In this document: positions 1 through 8,744 of the stretch, piece by piece
Numbering within the stretch: the stretch's first letter is position 1
How the letters are laid out: every line of letters starts with the position of its first letter
Source of the DNA: Donghicola mangrovi
Lineage (GTDB): Bacteria > Pseudomonadota > Alphaproteobacteria > Rhodobacterales > Rhodobacteraceae
Length of the DNA: 64,000 nt
Direction of reading: 5' to 3'
Assembly (NCBI RefSeq): GCF_013377535.1
Contig: NZ_JABCJE010000005.1
Location: 124,001 to 188,000 of the forward strand
The notes under the pieces: generated by a model
What the model was told of the DNA's origin: nothing
Seen by the model: only the letters and a program-made list of their open reading frames with translations
Databases searched by the model: none
Made by a program: the position numbers and the translations under genes

Positions 1-883
<883 letters not shown>

Positions 884-936
884 TGCCAAACCCTTCCTCC
901 GTATCGCTGGCGTTTGTGCCAAGGGGGCAGGGCGCT

Positions 937-950
937 GTCCACCCGTGGAC
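937..950. promoter_or_regulatory. 14-bp palindrome between divergent meaB and hrpB
   Basis: GTCCACCCGTGGAC is a 6-bp inverted repeat with a 2-bp centre, flanked on both sides by GCGC. It sits in the 97-bp divergent spacer, 31 bp before the hrpB start. It could be an operator shared by both genes; no regulator is recognised. Confidence 0.3.
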
Positions 951-980
951 GGGCGCTAACACCTGCGTCATAAGCACTAT

Positions 981-3416
981 ATGACCGAATTGCCCATTCA
1001 CGCCGCCCTCGATGACCTGATCCAAGCCCTGCGTTCGCGCGGCCGCGCCGTGCTGCAAGCGCCCCCCGGCGCGGGCAAGACCACCGTGGTGCCGCTGGCG
1101 ATGATGCAGGCGGGCCTGACGGACGGGCGCATTGTGATGCTGGAACCGCGCCGCCTTGCCGCCCGCGCCGCGGCCGAGCGGATGGCCGAAACCTTGGGCG
1201 AACCCGTGGGGCAAACCGTGGGCTACCGCGTGCGCGGCGAATCAAAGGTGTCGAAATCGACCCGAATCGAAGTCGTGACCGAAGGCATCCTGACCCGCCG
1301 TATCCAGCACGACCCCGAACTCGCGGGCGTGGGCGCGGTGATCTTTGACGAATTCCATGAACGGTCGCTGAACGCCGACTTGGGGCTGGCTTTATGTCTG
1401 GAAGTCGCAGGCGCCCTGCGCGACGACCTGATGCTGGTGGCCATGTCCGCGACCTTGGACGCCGAACCCGTGGCGGCCCTGATGGACGCGCCCATGATCA
1501 CCTCCGAAGGGCGCAGTTATCCGGTGGAAACCCGCTGGCTGGACCGTCCCCTTGGCCCCAAAGCCCGCATCCCCGAAGCCACCGCCGATCTTGTCGCCCA
1601 AGCGGTCCGCGAAACCGAGGGCGGCGTTCTGGTCTTCTTGCCCGGCGAAGGGGAAATCCGCCGCGTCGAGGGGTTGCTAAACGGTCGCCTGCCAGACGGC
1701 TGCGTCGTGCGCCCCCTGTTCGGGGCCATGGACTTTGCCGCCCAACGCGCCGCGATCCAGCCTGCCACGTCGGGCCGTAAGATCGTGCTGGCGACGTCCA
1801 TCGCCGAAACCTCGCTGACCATTCAGGATATCCGCGTGGTGGTCGACGCAGGCCGCGCCCGCCGGTCGCGGTTCGATCCGGCCTCTGGCATGTCCCGTCT
1901 GGTGACCGAGCGCGTTACCAAAGCCGAAGCCACGCAGCGCGCAGGCCGCGCGGGCCGTGTGGCCGAGGGCACCTGCTATCGCCTCTGGACCCGTGGCGAA
2001 GAGGGCGGTCTGCAACCCTTCCCCCCCGCCGAAATCGAGAGCGCCGATCTGTCGGGCTTGGTGCTGGAACTGGCCCAATGGGGCGCGGACCCCGCCGATC
2101 TGCCCCTGCTGACCCAACCCAACGCTGGCTCCTATGCCGAAGCGACCGCGCTGCTGAAAATGCTGGGTGCTCTGGATGACAACGGGCGGATCACCGAGCA
2201 CGGCCAGCAAATCACCCGCCTGCCGCTCCACCCGCGCCTTGCCCATATGCTGACGGTCGCAGGGCGTGACGCTGCCCCCTTGGCCGCACTGCTGGCCGAC
2301 CGAGACCCCCTGCGCGGCGCTCCCGTGGACCTGTCCCTACGCATCGAAGCGATCCGCGACACCCGCCGCTTCATGGAGGAGCGTCCCTATCAGCCGCACC
2401 GCCCCACGCTGGAACGCATCAAGCAAGAGGCCAAGCGCCTCGCCAAAGATGCGCCCGATGCCCACGGCCTCAGCCTGCCGGAAATGGCCGCGCTGGCCTA
2501 TCCCGACCGCATCGGTGCCCGCCGCAAAGGCACTGCCCCGCGATACCTGATGTCCGGTGGCAACGGCGCGGTCCTTGACGAAACCGACCCGTCCGCGAAC
2601 GCGCCCTTCATGGTGATCACCGACGTGGACGGCGACCGCCGAGAAGCCCGCATTCGCCAAGCCATCGAGATCCGCCAATCCGACCTGCGCGCCCTGTTCG
2701 AGGACCGCATCGCGTGGCAAGACATCTGCGAATGGTCCCCCCGCGAGGGCCGTGTGATCGCCCGAAAACAAGAACGCCTCGGCGCCATCGCGCTGGACGA
2801 CCGCATCTGGCAGGACCCGGACCCCGCCCAAGTCGCCCGCGCCATGCTGGACGGCGTGCGCCAACTGCCCCTGCCATGGACCGATGCCGCCCGCCGGTTC
2901 GCTGCCCGTGTGGAACTCGCCCGCCCCAACGACCCTGAGCTGCCCTCCATGAGGGACGAAGACCTGCTGGCTACCGCAGAGGACTGGCTCTTGCCCTATC
3001 TCGACGGGATCAAATCAGCAGGCGCATGGAAGAACTTCGACATCCTGCCCGCCCTACGCGCCATGCTGGACTACGGCCAGATGCAGGCGCTGGACCGCGA
3101 GACGCCCGCCCATTTCACCACGCCACTAGGTCGCCAAATCCCGATTGATTATGGCGGGGAGCACCCCTCAATCGAATTGCGCCTTCAGGAAATGTTCGGC
3201 CAGAAAACCCATCCGACCGTTGCTGGGAAACCCTTGCGCGTGACTCTTTTGTCTCCGGCCCAACGGCCGGTACAGACCACCATGGATATCCCAGGCTTCT
3301 GGGACTCTTCCTATGATGACGTGCGCAAAGACATGCGGGGGCGGTATCCCAAACATCCTTGGCCCGAGGATCCGCGCCAAGCTGATCCAACGCTGCGCGC
3401 GAAACCTCGGTCGTAA
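981..3416 (+). CDS. hrpB: ATP-dependent helicase HrpB
   Basis: Large DExH-box (SF2, DEAH/RHA-like) nucleic-acid helicase of 811 residues, matching the usual HrpB length of about 800-840. Walker A is PPGAGKTT (28-35), the Walker B/DExH box reads DEFH (about 123-126), SAT is present in a TMSATLD-like segment and QRAGRAGR forms motif VI; the C-terminal third is the HrpB-specific domain. HrpB is non-essential in most bacteria and its substrate is poorly defined, probably RNA processing. No strong Shine-Dalgarno is seen before the ATG. It is monocistronic, divergent from meaB and convergent with glyA, and the 3'-end motif begins 3 nt after the stop. Confidence 0.95.
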   Translation: MTELPIHAALDDLIQALRSRGRAVLQAPPGAGKTTVVPLAMMQAGLTDGRIVMLEPRRLAARAAAERMAETLGEPVGQTVGYRVRGESKVSKSTRIEVVTEGILTRRIQHDPELAGVGAVIFDEFHERSLNADLGLALCLEVAGALRDDLMLVAMSATLDAEPVAALMDAPMITSEGRSYPVETRWLDRPLGPKARIPEATADLVAQAVRETEGGVLVFLPGEGEIRRVEGLLNGRLPDGCVVRPLFGAMDFAAQRAAIQPATSGRKIVLATSIAETSLTIQDIRVVVDAGRARRSRFDPASGMSRLVTERVTKAEATQRAGRAGRVAEGTCYRLWTRGEEGGLQPFPPAEIESADLSGLVLELAQWGADPADLPLLTQPNAGSYAEATALLKMLGALDDNGRITEHGQQITRLPLHPRLAHMLTVAGRDAAPLAALLADRDPLRGAPVDLSLRIEAIRDTRRFMEERPYQPHRPTLERIKQEAKRLAKDAPDAHGLSLPEMAALAYPDRIGARRKGTAPRYLMSGGNGAVLDETDPSANAPFMVITDVDGDRREARIRQAIEIRQSDLRALFEDRIAWQDICEWSPREGRVIARKQERLGAIALDDRIWQDPDPAQVARAMLDGVRQLPLPWTDAARRFAARVELARPNDPELPSMRDEDLLATAEDWLLPYLDGIKSAGAWKNFDILPALRAMLDYGQMQALDRETPAHFTTPLGRQIPIDYGGEHPSIELRLQEMFGQKTHPTVAGKPLRVTLLSPAQRPVQTTMDIPGFWDSSYDDVRKDMRGRYPKHPWPEDPRQADPTLRAKPRS

Positions 3417-3419
3417 TTT

Positions 3420-3474
3420 GAGTATTTAATCAAAGAAGAAAGCGCATCCGCTCCTCTTTCTTGGTTCAAATACC
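3420..3474. repeat. 3'-end element, paired inverted copies (locus A)
   Basis: On the plus strand GAGTATTTAATCAAAGAAGA starts at 3420; on the minus strand the related GGGTATTTGAACCAAGAAAG runs 3474 to 3455. The two copies face each other, so the whole forms a long imperfect hairpin centred on CATC (about 3445). It lies between the convergent hrpB and glyA stops. Other copies are at 18156, 22411, 22594, 28008, 31203/31243 and 62225. Confidence 0.75.
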
Positions 3475-3484
3475 CAAAAATAAA

Positions 3485-3504
3485 GGCCGCCCCGAAGGGC
3501 GGCC
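3485..3504 (-). terminator. rho-independent terminator of glyA
   Basis: GGCCGCCC/GGGCGGCC is a perfect 8-bp stem; read on the minus strand the loop is TTCG, a very stable tetraloop, followed by TTTATTTTT and then the GAGTATTT-type motif. It lies 43 bp after the glyA stop. Confidence 0.85.
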
Positions 3505-3547
3505 TGAAAACCAAACATGTGCGCGGCCGTGCCCGCGCTCTGCTGGA

Positions 3548-4843
3548 TTAGAGGTTGGGGTACAGCGGGAAGCGTGCGCAGAGCGCTGCGACTTCTTCGC
3601 GGACTTTTGCTTCGACCGCGTCGTTGTCGTCTTCGCCGTTCGCAGCCAGACCGTCGACTACTTCGATGATCCACTTGCCGATCTGACGGAACTCTTCCTC
3701 ACCGAAACCACGGGTGGTGCCGGCGGGCGAGCCCAGACGGATGCCGCTGGTGATGGTGGGCTTTTCGTCGTCAAACGGAACGCCGTTCTTGTTGCAGGTG
3801 ATGTGCGCGCGGCCCAGAGCTTTCTCGGTCGCGTTGCCCTTGACGCCCTTGGGGCGCAGGTCAACCAGCATCAGGTGGGTGTCGGTGCCGTGGGTCACGG
3901 TGTCCAGACCGCCCTTGTGCAGCTCATCTGCCAGCGCTTGCGCGTTCTTGATGACCTGCTTCTGGTACTCTTTGAACTCGGGGCGCAACGCTTCGCCGAA
4001 GGCAACCGCTTTGGCCGCGATCACGTGCATCAGGGGGCCGCCCTGAATACCGGGGAAGATCGCCGAGTTGATCTTCTTGGAGATCGCTTCGTCGTTGGTC
4101 ATGATCATACCGCCACGGGGACCGCGCAGGGTCTTGTGGGTGGTGGTGGTCGCAACGTGGACGTGCGGGAAGGGGCTGGGGTATTCGCCTGCAGCAACCA
4201 GACCGGCAAAGTGCGCGATGTCGGCCATCAGGATGGCGCCAACGCTGTCCGCGATTTCACGGAACTTGGCAAAGTCCAGCTGGCGCGGGATCGCCGAGCC
4301 GCCAGCCACGATCAGGGCGGGCTTGTGCTCGTTGGCCAGTTCCTGGATCTGGTCGTAGTCGACATCAAGGGTCTGACGGTTCACACCGTACTGGACCGCG
4401 TTGAACCACTTGCCCGACTGGTTCGGCGCCGCACCGTGGGTCAGGTGGCCGCCAGCATCAAGGCTCATGCCCAGAATGGTGTCACCGGGTTTGATCAGCG
4501 CCTGGAACACGCCCTGGTTCGCCTGCGAACCCGAGTTGGGCTGCACGTTGACGAATTCGCAGTTGAACAGCTGCTTAGCGCGGTCGATTGCCAGGTTTTC
4601 CGCGATGTCTACGTACTGGCAGCCGCCATAGTAACGACGACCCGGGTAGCCTTCGGCATACTTGTTGGTCATGACCGAACCCTGCGCTTCGAGCACAGCA
4701 GCCGATACGATGTTTTCCGAAGCAATCAGCTCGATCTCGTCGCGCTGACGACCCAGTTCCTGACGGATGGCGCCGAACAGTTCGGCGTCGCGGCTTTCCA
4801 GCGATTCAGTGAAAAAACCATTGTCACGATGAGGGGCGTTCAT
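3548..4843 (-). CDS. glyA: serine hydroxymethyltransferase
   Basis: PLP enzyme converting serine and tetrahydrofolate to glycine and 5,10-methylene-THF in the cytosol; the main source of one-carbon units. 431 residues, the normal length. The PLP lysine lies in [14 protein letters not shown] (Lys about 237). The open frame extends 12 bp upstream only through a TTG; the ATG at 4843 is preferred because GGAGG lies 5 nt before it. Codon choice looks like that of a well-expressed gene. Monocistronic, with its own terminator and a leader hairpin overlapping the ribosome site. Confidence 0.97.
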   Translation of the reverse strand: MNAPHRDNGFFTESLESRDAELFGAIRQELGRQRDEIELIASENIVSAAVLEAQGSVMTNKYAEGYPGRRYYGGCQYVDIAENLAIDRAKQLFNCEFVNVQPNSGSQANQGVFQALIKPGDTILGMSLDAGGHLTHGAAPNQSGKWFNAVQYGVNRQTLDVDYDQIQELANEHKPALIVAGGSAIPRQLDFAKFREIADSVGAILMADIAHFAGLVAAGEYPSPFPHVHVATTTTHKTLRGPRGGMIMTNDEAISKKINSAIFPGIQGGPLMHVIAAKAVAFGEALRPEFKEYQKQVIKNAQALADELHKGGLDTVTHGTDTHLMLVDLRPKGVKGNATEKALGRAHITCNKNGVPFDDEKPTITSGIRLGSPAGTTRGFGEEEFRQIGKWIIEVVDGLAANGEDDNDAVEAKVREEVAALCARFPLYPNL

Positions 4844-4851
4844 GGGAGCCT

Positions 4852-4875
4852 CCAATAGCCAAAGGGGGGTATTGG
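4852..4875 (-). promoter_or_regulatory. hairpin in glyA leader overlapping the Shine-Dalgarno
   Basis: CCAATA and TATTGG (6-bp arms, 12-nt loop) lie directly before the glyA start. On the mRNA strand the last two bases of the 3' arm are the first G's of GGAGG, so the fold would partly mask the ribosome site. Seen by eye; function is inference. Confidence 0.4.
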
Positions 4876-5009
4876 CGGTGTACCTATAGGAAAGTGTTAC
4901 AAGAGCAAAGATCGTAAAGCGACCAACTGCACCAAAGGCGCGGCAGTGCTGGTGCTTCGGGGAAACTTGTGGTTCTTTCGGAACCGACCTCTCCTTCAGG
5001 AAACAGGGT

Positions 5010-5771
5010 ATGACGATCCGAATTGCATTTTCCGCCAGCTCCGCCCCGATCGCGCAAGCCGCAAAAGAGGCGCTGGTTCGCCGTTACGGCGGGGTGCCGG
5101 TCGAGGAAGCAGACATCATCGTGGCCCTCGGGGGCGATGGTTTTATGCTTCAAACGCTTCATGCGACACAGGAATTGCCTGCGCCGGTCTACGGGATGAA
5201 CCGTGGCACCGTGGGCTTTTTGATGAACGAATATTCCGAGGCAGACCTGCCCGGACGCCTTGCCCGCGCCGAGGAAGAGATCATCAATCCCCTGTCCATG
5301 AAGGCCGTGACCGTCGATGGGACCGTCCATCACGCGCTGGCCATCAACGAAGTCTCGCTGATCCGGAACGGCCCGCAGGCGGCGAAATTGCGAATCACGA
5401 TCGACGGGCGGTTGCGGATGAAAGAGCTGGTCTGCGACGGTGCGCTGATCGCCACGCCAGCCGGATCGACCGCCTATAACTATTCCGCGCACGGACCGAT
5501 TCTGCCCATCGGAGCGGATGTTCTGGCGCTGACCGCCATCGCGCCGTTCCGTCCCCGCCGCTGGCGCGGGGCGCTGCTGCCCAAGAAGGCTGTCGTGAAG
5601 TTCGATGTGATTGATTCGGGCAAACGCCCCGTTATGGCGGATGCGGATTCGTCCTCGGTGCCGAATGTGGCCTCGGTCGAGATTCGAGTGGAGCCGGACA
5701 TCAAGCACAAGATCCTGTTCGATCCGGGCCACGGCCTCGAGGAACGGCTGATCCGGGAACAATTCGTCTGA
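5010..5771 (+). CDS. nadK: NAD kinase
   Basis: ATP-dependent phosphorylation of NAD+ to NADP+, a cytosolic essential enzyme (PpnK family). 253 residues, the short alphaproteobacterial form. The diagnostic GGDG is at 41-44 (in [10 protein letters not shown]) and the NE motif occurs in [10 protein letters not shown]; the C-terminal PVMADAD segment also fits. The ATG at 5010 has AGGA about 8 nt upstream. It is divergent from glyA across a 166-bp spacer and is followed after 42 bp by the DUF4396 gene, possibly as a two-gene unit ending at the hairpin at 6518. Confidence 0.95.
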   Translation: MTIRIAFSASSAPIAQAAKEALVRRYGGVPVEEADIIVALGGDGFMLQTLHATQELPAPVYGMNRGTVGFLMNEYSEADLPGRLARAEEEIINPLSMKAVTVDGTVHHALAINEVSLIRNGPQAAKLRITIDGRLRMKELVCDGALIATPAGSTAYNYSAHGPILPIGADVLALTAIAPFRPRRWRGALLPKKAVVKFDVIDSGKRPVMADADSSSVPNVASVEIRVEPDIKHKILFDPGHGLEERLIREQFV

Positions 5772-5813
5772 TCCACCCGTTGGCCTTCTGAAATCCATTT
5801 TCAGGAGAGCATT

Positions 5814-6509
5814 ATGAACGGGTTTGTTGCGGCGCTGACCTCGCCGACGTTTCTGGTTGTCTGGGCCTGTCTGGTGGTTGTCTGTCAGATCGTGCTGCAG
5901 GTCGACCTGAGGCGGAACAACAGCCACCTGATGTCCCTGATGAAGCTCGTCTGGAGCTTTACGGTTCTGTATTCGGGGCCGTTCGGTCTGGCGATCTATT
6001 GGTTCTCTGGCCGCAAAGAGATTCCCGATGACAGCGATTATCGCCGCGCGTTCCGGTCGGTGGCGCACTGTTACTCGGGCTGCGGGTTGGGCGAGCTGGC
6101 GGGGCTGCTGATCACCGTCGGGATTTTCGGGGCAGGGCAGTGGGTGACCGTGGTGGTGACGTTCCTGCTGGCCTACGCGGCGGGTTATGCGCTGACGGTC
6201 GGGCCCTTGGTTCAGGATGGGGTTGGCCTGAAATCCGCGATGAAGGATGCGGTGATCTCGGAAACCCCGAGCATTTTCGTGATGGAGGTTGTGGCCCTGA
6301 CCGTCGATCTGCTGGTCGCGGGGAATGCGGGGCCGGATCAGCCGATCTTCTGGTCGTCGTTGGTTTTGTCGCTGAGCTGCGGTCTGATCGCGGCGTGGCC
6401 CGTGAACCTCTGGCTGATCCGTCATGGGATCAAAGAGGGGATGATGGACCCGCGGATGACCGACCATCACCACGGGCGGGACCATCACCACCAGCACGCG
6501 CACGGCTGA
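5814..6509 (+). CDS. DUF4396 membrane protein with histidine-rich tail
   Basis: 231-residue multispanning inner-membrane protein of unknown function; I place it in DUF4396 from its overall pattern, including MSLMKLVWSFTVLYSGP near the N-terminus and a repeated small-residue helix pattern. About six hydrophobic segments are visible (roughly residues 10-30, 45-63, 90-112, 118-138, 160-180, 185-208). The last 17 residues contain eight histidines (HHHGRDHHHQHAHG), suggesting metal binding at the C-terminus. GAGAG precedes the ATG. It follows nadK by 42 bp and ends before a bidirectional hairpin. Substrate and role are not known. Confidence 0.75.
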   Translation: MNGFVAALTSPTFLVVWACLVVVCQIVLQVDLRRNNSHLMSLMKLVWSFTVLYSGPFGLAIYWFSGRKEIPDDSDYRRAFRSVAHCYSGCGLGELAGLLITVGIFGAGQWVTVVVTFLLAYAAGYALTVGPLVQDGVGLKSAMKDAVISETPSIFVMEVVALTVDLLVAGNAGPDQPIFWSSLVLSLSCGLIAAWPVNLWLIRHGIKEGMMDPRMTDHHHGRDHHHQHAHG

Positions 6510-6517
6510 AACGAAAT

Positions 6518-6546
6518 AGGGCCGCACCCGATTAGGATGCGGCCCT
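6518..6546. terminator. bidirectional hairpin between DUF4396 gene and prpE
   Basis: AGGGCCGCA (6518-6526) pairs perfectly with TGCGGCCCT (6538-6546), 11-nt loop, between two convergent stops. T-runs are weak on both sides. Confidence 0.7.
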
Positions 6547-6567
6547 GATCTTGTTCTGCGTCAGCGA

Positions 6568-8460
6568 TTAGGCCGCCGGATAGCCCAGCGTTTTCAGCGC
6601 AACGCGGATTTCATCCAGAATGGCCGGATCGTCGATGGTCGCGGGCATCTTGAACTCTTCGCCGTCCGCGATCTTGACCATGGTGCCGCGCAGGATTTTG
6701 CCCGAGCGGGTCTTGGGCAGGCGGTCCACCACAACAGCCAGTTTGAAGGCTGCCACGGGGCCGATCTTGTCACGGACCAGCTTGACGCATTCCTTGACCA
6801 CATCCGCATGTTCGCGGCCCGAGCCCGAGTTCAGGCACAGGAAGCCAAGGGGTAGTTGGCCCTTCAGTTCGTCCGCAACACCGATCACGGCGCACTCGGC
6901 CACATCGGGATGGCTGGCCAGAACCTCTTCCATGCCGCCGGTGGACAGGCGGTGGCCCGCGACGTTGATCACGTCATCGGTGCGCGCCATGATATAGAGG
7001 TAGCCGTCCTCGTCCTTCATGCCCGCGTCGCCGGTTTCGTAGTAGCCGGGGAAGGTGTTCAGGTAGCTCTTCTTGAAACGCTCTTCGGCGTTCCACAGGT
7101 TCGGCAGGGTGCCGGGGGGTAGGGGCAGCTTGATCGCGATCGCGCCAAGGGTGTTCGGCCCCACCGGATGACCGGCCTCGTCCAGAATTTGCACGTCATA
7201 GCCCGGCATCGCGACCGAGGGGCTGCCCAGTTTGACCGGCAGCTGTTCGATCCCCAGCGGGTTCGCCGCAATCGCCCAACCGGTTTCGGTCTGCCACCAG
7301 TGGTCGATCACTGGCACGTTCAGTTTCTCTTGGGCCCATTCGATGGTCGCGGGGTCCGCACGTTCACCCGCCAGATAGACCGCGCGCAGGCCGCTCAGGT
7401 CGTACTTCTTGATGAACTCGCCGGTCGGGTCTTCGCGGCGCACAGCGCGGAAGGCGGTCGGCGCGGTGAAGAACGATTTGACCTTATGCTCGTCAATGAT
7501 GCGCCAGAAGGTGCCCGCATCGGGGGTGCCGATGGGCTTGCCCTCGAACACGATGGTGGTGTTGCCGGTGATCAGCGGACCATAGCAGATATAGCTGTGA
7601 CCCACGACCCAACCCACGTCCGACGCGGCCCAGAAAACTTCGCCGGGCTGAACGTTATAGATGTTCTTCATGGTCCAGTTCAGCGCGACCAGATGGCCGG
7701 CGGTGGGACGCATGACGCCTTTGGGCTGACCGGTGGTGCCCGACGTGTACAGGATATAGGCGGGGTGGTTGCCCTCGACCGGAACGCATTCCGCAGGCTC
7801 GACGCCGTACTGGAAGCCGTGCCAGTTGTAATCGCGGCCCTCTTCCAGATGGGCGACTTCCTGTTCGCGCTGGAGGATGACGCAGAACTCGGGCTTGTGT
7901 TTGGCCAGATCAATGGCGCCGTCCAGCAAGGGCTTGTAGTGCACCACGCGGCCGGGCTCGATCCCGCAGGAGGCCGCGATGATCGCCTTGGGGGTCGCGT
8001 CGTCGATGCGGACCGCCAGTTCGTTCGCCGCAAAGCCGCCGAACACGACCGAGTGGATCGCGCCGATACGGGCGCAGGCCAGCATCGCTTCCAGCGCCTC
8101 GGGGATCATGGGCATATAGATGATGACGCGGTCACCTTTTTCCACGCCCTTGGCGCGCAGGGCGCCGGCCAAGCTGGCCACGCGATTGCGCAGCTCGAAA
8201 TAGCTGATCTCGCGCTTGGTGTGGGTGACGGGGCTGTCATAGATGATCGCGGTCTGGTCCCCGCGGCCTGCCTCGACGTGGCGGTCCACGGCGTTCCAGC
8301 AGGTGTTGACCTTGGCGTCCGCGAACCATTCGTACAGGGGCGCGTTTTCGCTGCTGAGTGCTTTGGTCGGCTTCTCGACCCAGTCGATGGCCTCGGCCTG
8401 AGCCATCCAGAACCCCTCGGGGTCGTTCTGCCAGCTCTGATAGATATCCTGATAGCCCAT
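6568..8460 (-). CDS. prpE: propionyl-CoA synthetase
   Basis: AMP-forming acyl-CoA synthetase activating propionate (630 residues). The phosphate-binding loop TSGTTGQPKG lies near residues 238-247, WWQTETGW is the A5-type motif and the catalytic lysine is in PKTRSGKILRG (about K588). The N-terminal ACAS-type segment (QDIYQSWQNDPEGFW) and the AASCGIEPGRVVHYKPLLD region fit PrpE rather than acetyl-CoA synthetase, though acetate use cannot be excluded. Monocistronic; its 284-bp upstream spacer carries three perfect TTTGCAAA palindromes, matching the short-chain acyl-CoA-responsive regulator PccR/ScfR known for propionyl-CoA genes in Rhodobacter. meaB, further left, serves the same pathway. Confidence 0.9.
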   Translation of the reverse strand: MGYQDIYQSWQNDPEGFWMAQAEAIDWVEKPTKALSSENAPLYEWFADAKVNTCWNAVDRHVEAGRGDQTAIIYDSPVTHTKREISYFELRNRVASLAGALRAKGVEKGDRVIIYMPMIPEALEAMLACARIGAIHSVVFGGFAANELAVRIDDATPKAIIAASCGIEPGRVVHYKPLLDGAIDLAKHKPEFCVILQREQEVAHLEEGRDYNWHGFQYGVEPAECVPVEGNHPAYILYTSGTTGQPKGVMRPTAGHLVALNWTMKNIYNVQPGEVFWAASDVGWVVGHSYICYGPLITGNTTIVFEGKPIGTPDAGTFWRIIDEHKVKSFFTAPTAFRAVRREDPTGEFIKKYDLSGLRAVYLAGERADPATIEWAQEKLNVPVIDHWWQTETGWAIAANPLGIEQLPVKLGSPSVAMPGYDVQILDEAGHPVGPNTLGAIAIKLPLPPGTLPNLWNAEERFKKSYLNTFPGYYETGDAGMKDEDGYLYIMARTDDVINVAGHRLSTGGMEEVLASHPDVAECAVIGVADELKGQLPLGFLCLNSGSGREHADVVKECVKLVRDKIGPVAAFKLAVVVDRLPKTRSGKILRGTMVKIADGEEFKMPATIDDPAILDEIRVALKTLGYPAA

Positions 8461-8547
8461 GGCGTCCTCCTCAAAATCTCCTCGACCAAAGTGCTAGGGC
8501 ACGAGGGGGCCATCGGGCAAGTGCGTTACCGTGAACAAACGGGGTAA

Positions 8548-8637
8548 TTTGCAAAATGCCGCACCTGCAGCATCAAATGGTTTGCAAAGTCTTTTCAGGT
8601 TTTCAGGTCGGGGGTGGGTTGTGTGTCAATTTGCAAA
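8548..8637 (-). promoter_or_regulatory. three TTTGCAAA palindromes upstream of prpE (candidate ScfR/PccR operator)
   Basis: Perfect TTTGCAAA occurs at 8548-8555, 8581-8588 and 8630-8637, with a degenerate TTTGCTGA at 8663. TTTGCAAA is the half-site I recall for PccR/RamB-like short-chain acyl-CoA regulators; the published Rhodobacter arrangement has two sites 4 bp apart, whereas here the centres are 33 and 49 bp apart. The rest of the 8461-8744 spacer holds the maeB terminator. Confidence 0.6.
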
Positions 8638-8698
8638 TTCTGCTGCCGGAGGGTGCGGTTGATTTGCTGAAACCAGAATCACCTGCCTGAAAATGACA

Positions 8699-8723
8699 CA
8701 GCACCGGCGCGGGGCCGGTGCTG
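8699..8723 (-). terminator. terminator of maeB
   Basis: CAGCACCGGC and GCCGGTGCTG form a perfect 10-bp stem with a 5-nt loop, 21 bp past the maeB stop, followed on the minus strand by a modest TCATTTTC tract. Confidence 0.7.
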
Positions 8724-8744
8724 CATCTGCGTTCGTGGATCGGA

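Noticed and set aside
3461-4858. 465-residue plus-strand frame opposite glyA
   Set aside because: Low-complexity Val/Gly/Asp-rich translation typical of antisense to a conserved gene; glyA is certain.
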